Part shown: positions 5,714 to 6,745 of the stretch, in pieces
How positions within the stretch are numbered: the first letter of the stretch is position 1
Layout: each line of letters starts with the position of its first letter
DNA from: Desulfurobacteriaceae bacterium
GTDB lineage: Bacteria > Aquificota > Aquificia > Desulfurobacteriales > DQVG01
Reading direction: 5' to 3'
NCBI GenBank assembly: GCA_015661865.1
Contig: DQVG01000041.1
Location: 1-6,745 of the forward strand
Length of the DNA stretch: 6,745 nucleotides
Translations under genes and position numbers: made by a program
Notes under the pieces: generated by a model
Databases searched by the model: none
The model's input: only the letters and a program-made list of their open reading frames with translations
What the model was told of the DNA's origin: nothing

Positions 5714-6745
5714 CTTTTAAACTCTACCTTTGCTCCAATATTTTCAGAATTTTCAAAAACAACATCATCCCAGTCAAGAAATAATTTATCTTTTGGAATA
5801 TAAATATTTTTTAATATTTTAATATATTTCTTTCTAGATTTTATCTTACAAGATAAAGGATAAAGAGCTATTAAATAACCTTGAAATACTCTAGCTAAGT
5901 TTGTATCCAAAGTTAATCCAGTTTTAAGTTTAAAAGTTTCATTTAACTTTAAAAAATCATCCTTAAGATAACTTCCGCGGTGATCAACATAATAAATTTC
6001 AAATTTATTAAAGATATTTTTTATATCTTTTAAAAAATTTTCATAAGCATAAGTTAAACTAACTATAACAGGGTAATAATTCACATCATGCAAATATTTT
6101 AAAAGTTTCTTAAAATCTTGAAGATACAATGCACTTATTAGTAAATTTACTTCTTTTTTCTTTAAAATTTCTACGCTAATTTTTAAATTTGTTAAATCTG
6201 TTACAGGTTGGTAAAAGACAAAAAATTTTTTTAGAGAATTAAACATTAATTTTTCCTTTAAATTAAAAAAAACATCAAAACCATAGGTATTTGGAGCATG
6301 CAAAAGAGCGAAGTTTCCCATAAAGTTTTTTGGGATAAAATCGTAAATTAGTTTAAAAATAATTTTTGAATTTGAAGCACAAGTTCTTACAAAATAAGCA
6401 TTATCTGTATTTGTTAAATTGGAAGCTGTAGAAATAAAATTTATCAAAGGAAGTTTAGAAATATAACAAGAATATTTTAATTTCTCAGTTAAATTAGAGG
6501 CATAAGAGCCATGAACAAAAAGTATCTCAGGATACTCGTTTAATTTTATACCTAAAATTGTATCCATAAACTCTACAGATTTATCATCCAAAAAGCTAGA
6601 AATAACTTTAAAGTTTCCTTCAAAAAATTTTGCAATTAAAGGATTTTCTATTTTTATTAAATAGTTAGTATATTCTATTATTATTTTTATATATCTACCT
6701 ATATATGAATATTTTCCCGATAAAGGATATACTCCAGCATTAAAA
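5698..6745 (-). CDS. Type-1 periplasmic ligand-binding protein (Leu/Ile/Val-binding-like), 5'-truncated
   Basis: The frame is open from the right edge (first full codon at 6744) to TAA at 5700-5698, giving 348 visible residues; the signal peptide and first residues lie outside. The visible start, NAGVYPLSGKYSYIGRYIK, matches the first strand and helix of the LivJ/LivK fold (GVLLPLSGPYA..G). Further family marks are ILFVHGSYASN (about 74-84, the SSG-type ligand loop), LPLINFISTASNLT (about 98-111), YFVRTCASN (about 117-125, family FRT.PSD), FALLHAPNTYGFDVF (about 145-159) and a closing FQGYLIALYPL (about 287-297). A TTG at 6591 could be mistaken for a start, but conserved sequence continues upstream of it. 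Relatives bind branched-chain amino acids, amides or other small molecules, and some serve sensors rather than transporters. No transport genes are visible; the overlapping next gene encodes a membrane sensor. Confidence 0.85.
   Translation of the reverse strand, partial: FNAGVYPLSGKYSYIGRYIKIIIEYTNYLIKIENPLIAKFFEGNFKVISSFLDDKSVEFMDTILGIKLNEYPEILFVHGSYASNLTEKLKYSCYISKLPLINFISTASNLTNTDNAYFVRTCASNSKIIFKLIYDFIPKNFMGNFALLHAPNTYGFDVFFNLKEKLMFNSLKKFFVFYQPVTDLTNLKISVEILKKKEVNLLISALYLQDFKKLLKYLHDVNYYPVIVSLTYAYENFLKDIKNIFNKFEIYYVDHRGSYLKDDFLKLNETFKLKTGLTLDTNLARVFQGYLIALYPLSCKIKSRKKYIKILKNIYIPKDKLFLDWDDVVFENSENIGAKVEFKRWILT

Noticed and set aside
1..6745. Transporter operon (two ABC-type binding proteins)
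   Set aside because: No permease, Walker A/B ATPase or multi-TM channel is present; all remaining genes are signalling-type. Transport genes outside the window cannot be excluded.
1..6745. tRNA, rRNA, CRISPR, insertion sequence or integration site
   Set aside because: Coding sequence fills the window nearly end to end; no cloverleaf, regularly spaced repeats, transposase motifs or terminal inverted repeats were seen.

Overview
The window is about 6.7 kb of very A+T-rich DNA (roughly a quarter G+C by eye). It is packed with six genes, all transcribed from the minus strand. Both edges cut a gene: the first gene in transcription order lacks its 5' end (right edge) and the last lacks its 3' end (left edge). 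The longest gap between genes is 17 bp, and three of the five junctions are overlaps (16, 4 and 11 nt). This looks like part of one long operon whose promoter and terminator both lie outside. TGA is used as a normal stop. Predicted proteins are rich in Lys, Phe, Ile and Asn. A Sec signal peptide, periplasmic binding-protein folds and membrane sensors with external loops suggest a bacterium, probably a diderm. I cannot name the organism; a low-GC lineage such as Campylobacterota, Deferribacterota or Aquificota is only a guess.

In transcription order (right to left) the genes are: (1) a type-1 periplasmic ligand-binding protein of the Leu/Ile/Val-binding (LivJ/LivK-like) kind, 5'-truncated by the window edge, 6745-5698; (2) a two-TM membrane sensor with a Cache-like external domain, a PAS-like cytoplasmic domain and a C-terminal coiled coil but no output domain, 5713-4379; (3) a soluble FIST-domain protein, 4361-3243; (4) a membrane diguanylate cyclase with a Cache-like outside region, a weak GAF-like middle and a C-terminal GGDEF domain, 3246-1444; (5) a secreted binding protein of the ABC_sub_bind (TrpX-like) family, 1454-435; (6) the start of another membrane protein with one N-terminal TM segment and an external domain, 423-1, cut by the left edge.

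The genes read as a signalling cassette rather than a transporter operon. There are two unrelated periplasmic binding proteins but no permease or ATPase in the window. Around them are two or three membrane sensors, a FIST protein (a family proposed to bind small ligands such as amino acids) and one enzyme predicted to make cyclic di-GMP. The working inference is that captured periplasmic ligands, possibly amino acids or related compounds, are reported to membrane sensors, with c-di-GMP as at least one output. Two strong hairpins lie inside the coding sequence, one of them just upstream of the start of gene 5. No RNA genes, mobile elements, CRISPR arrays or clear terminators were seen.
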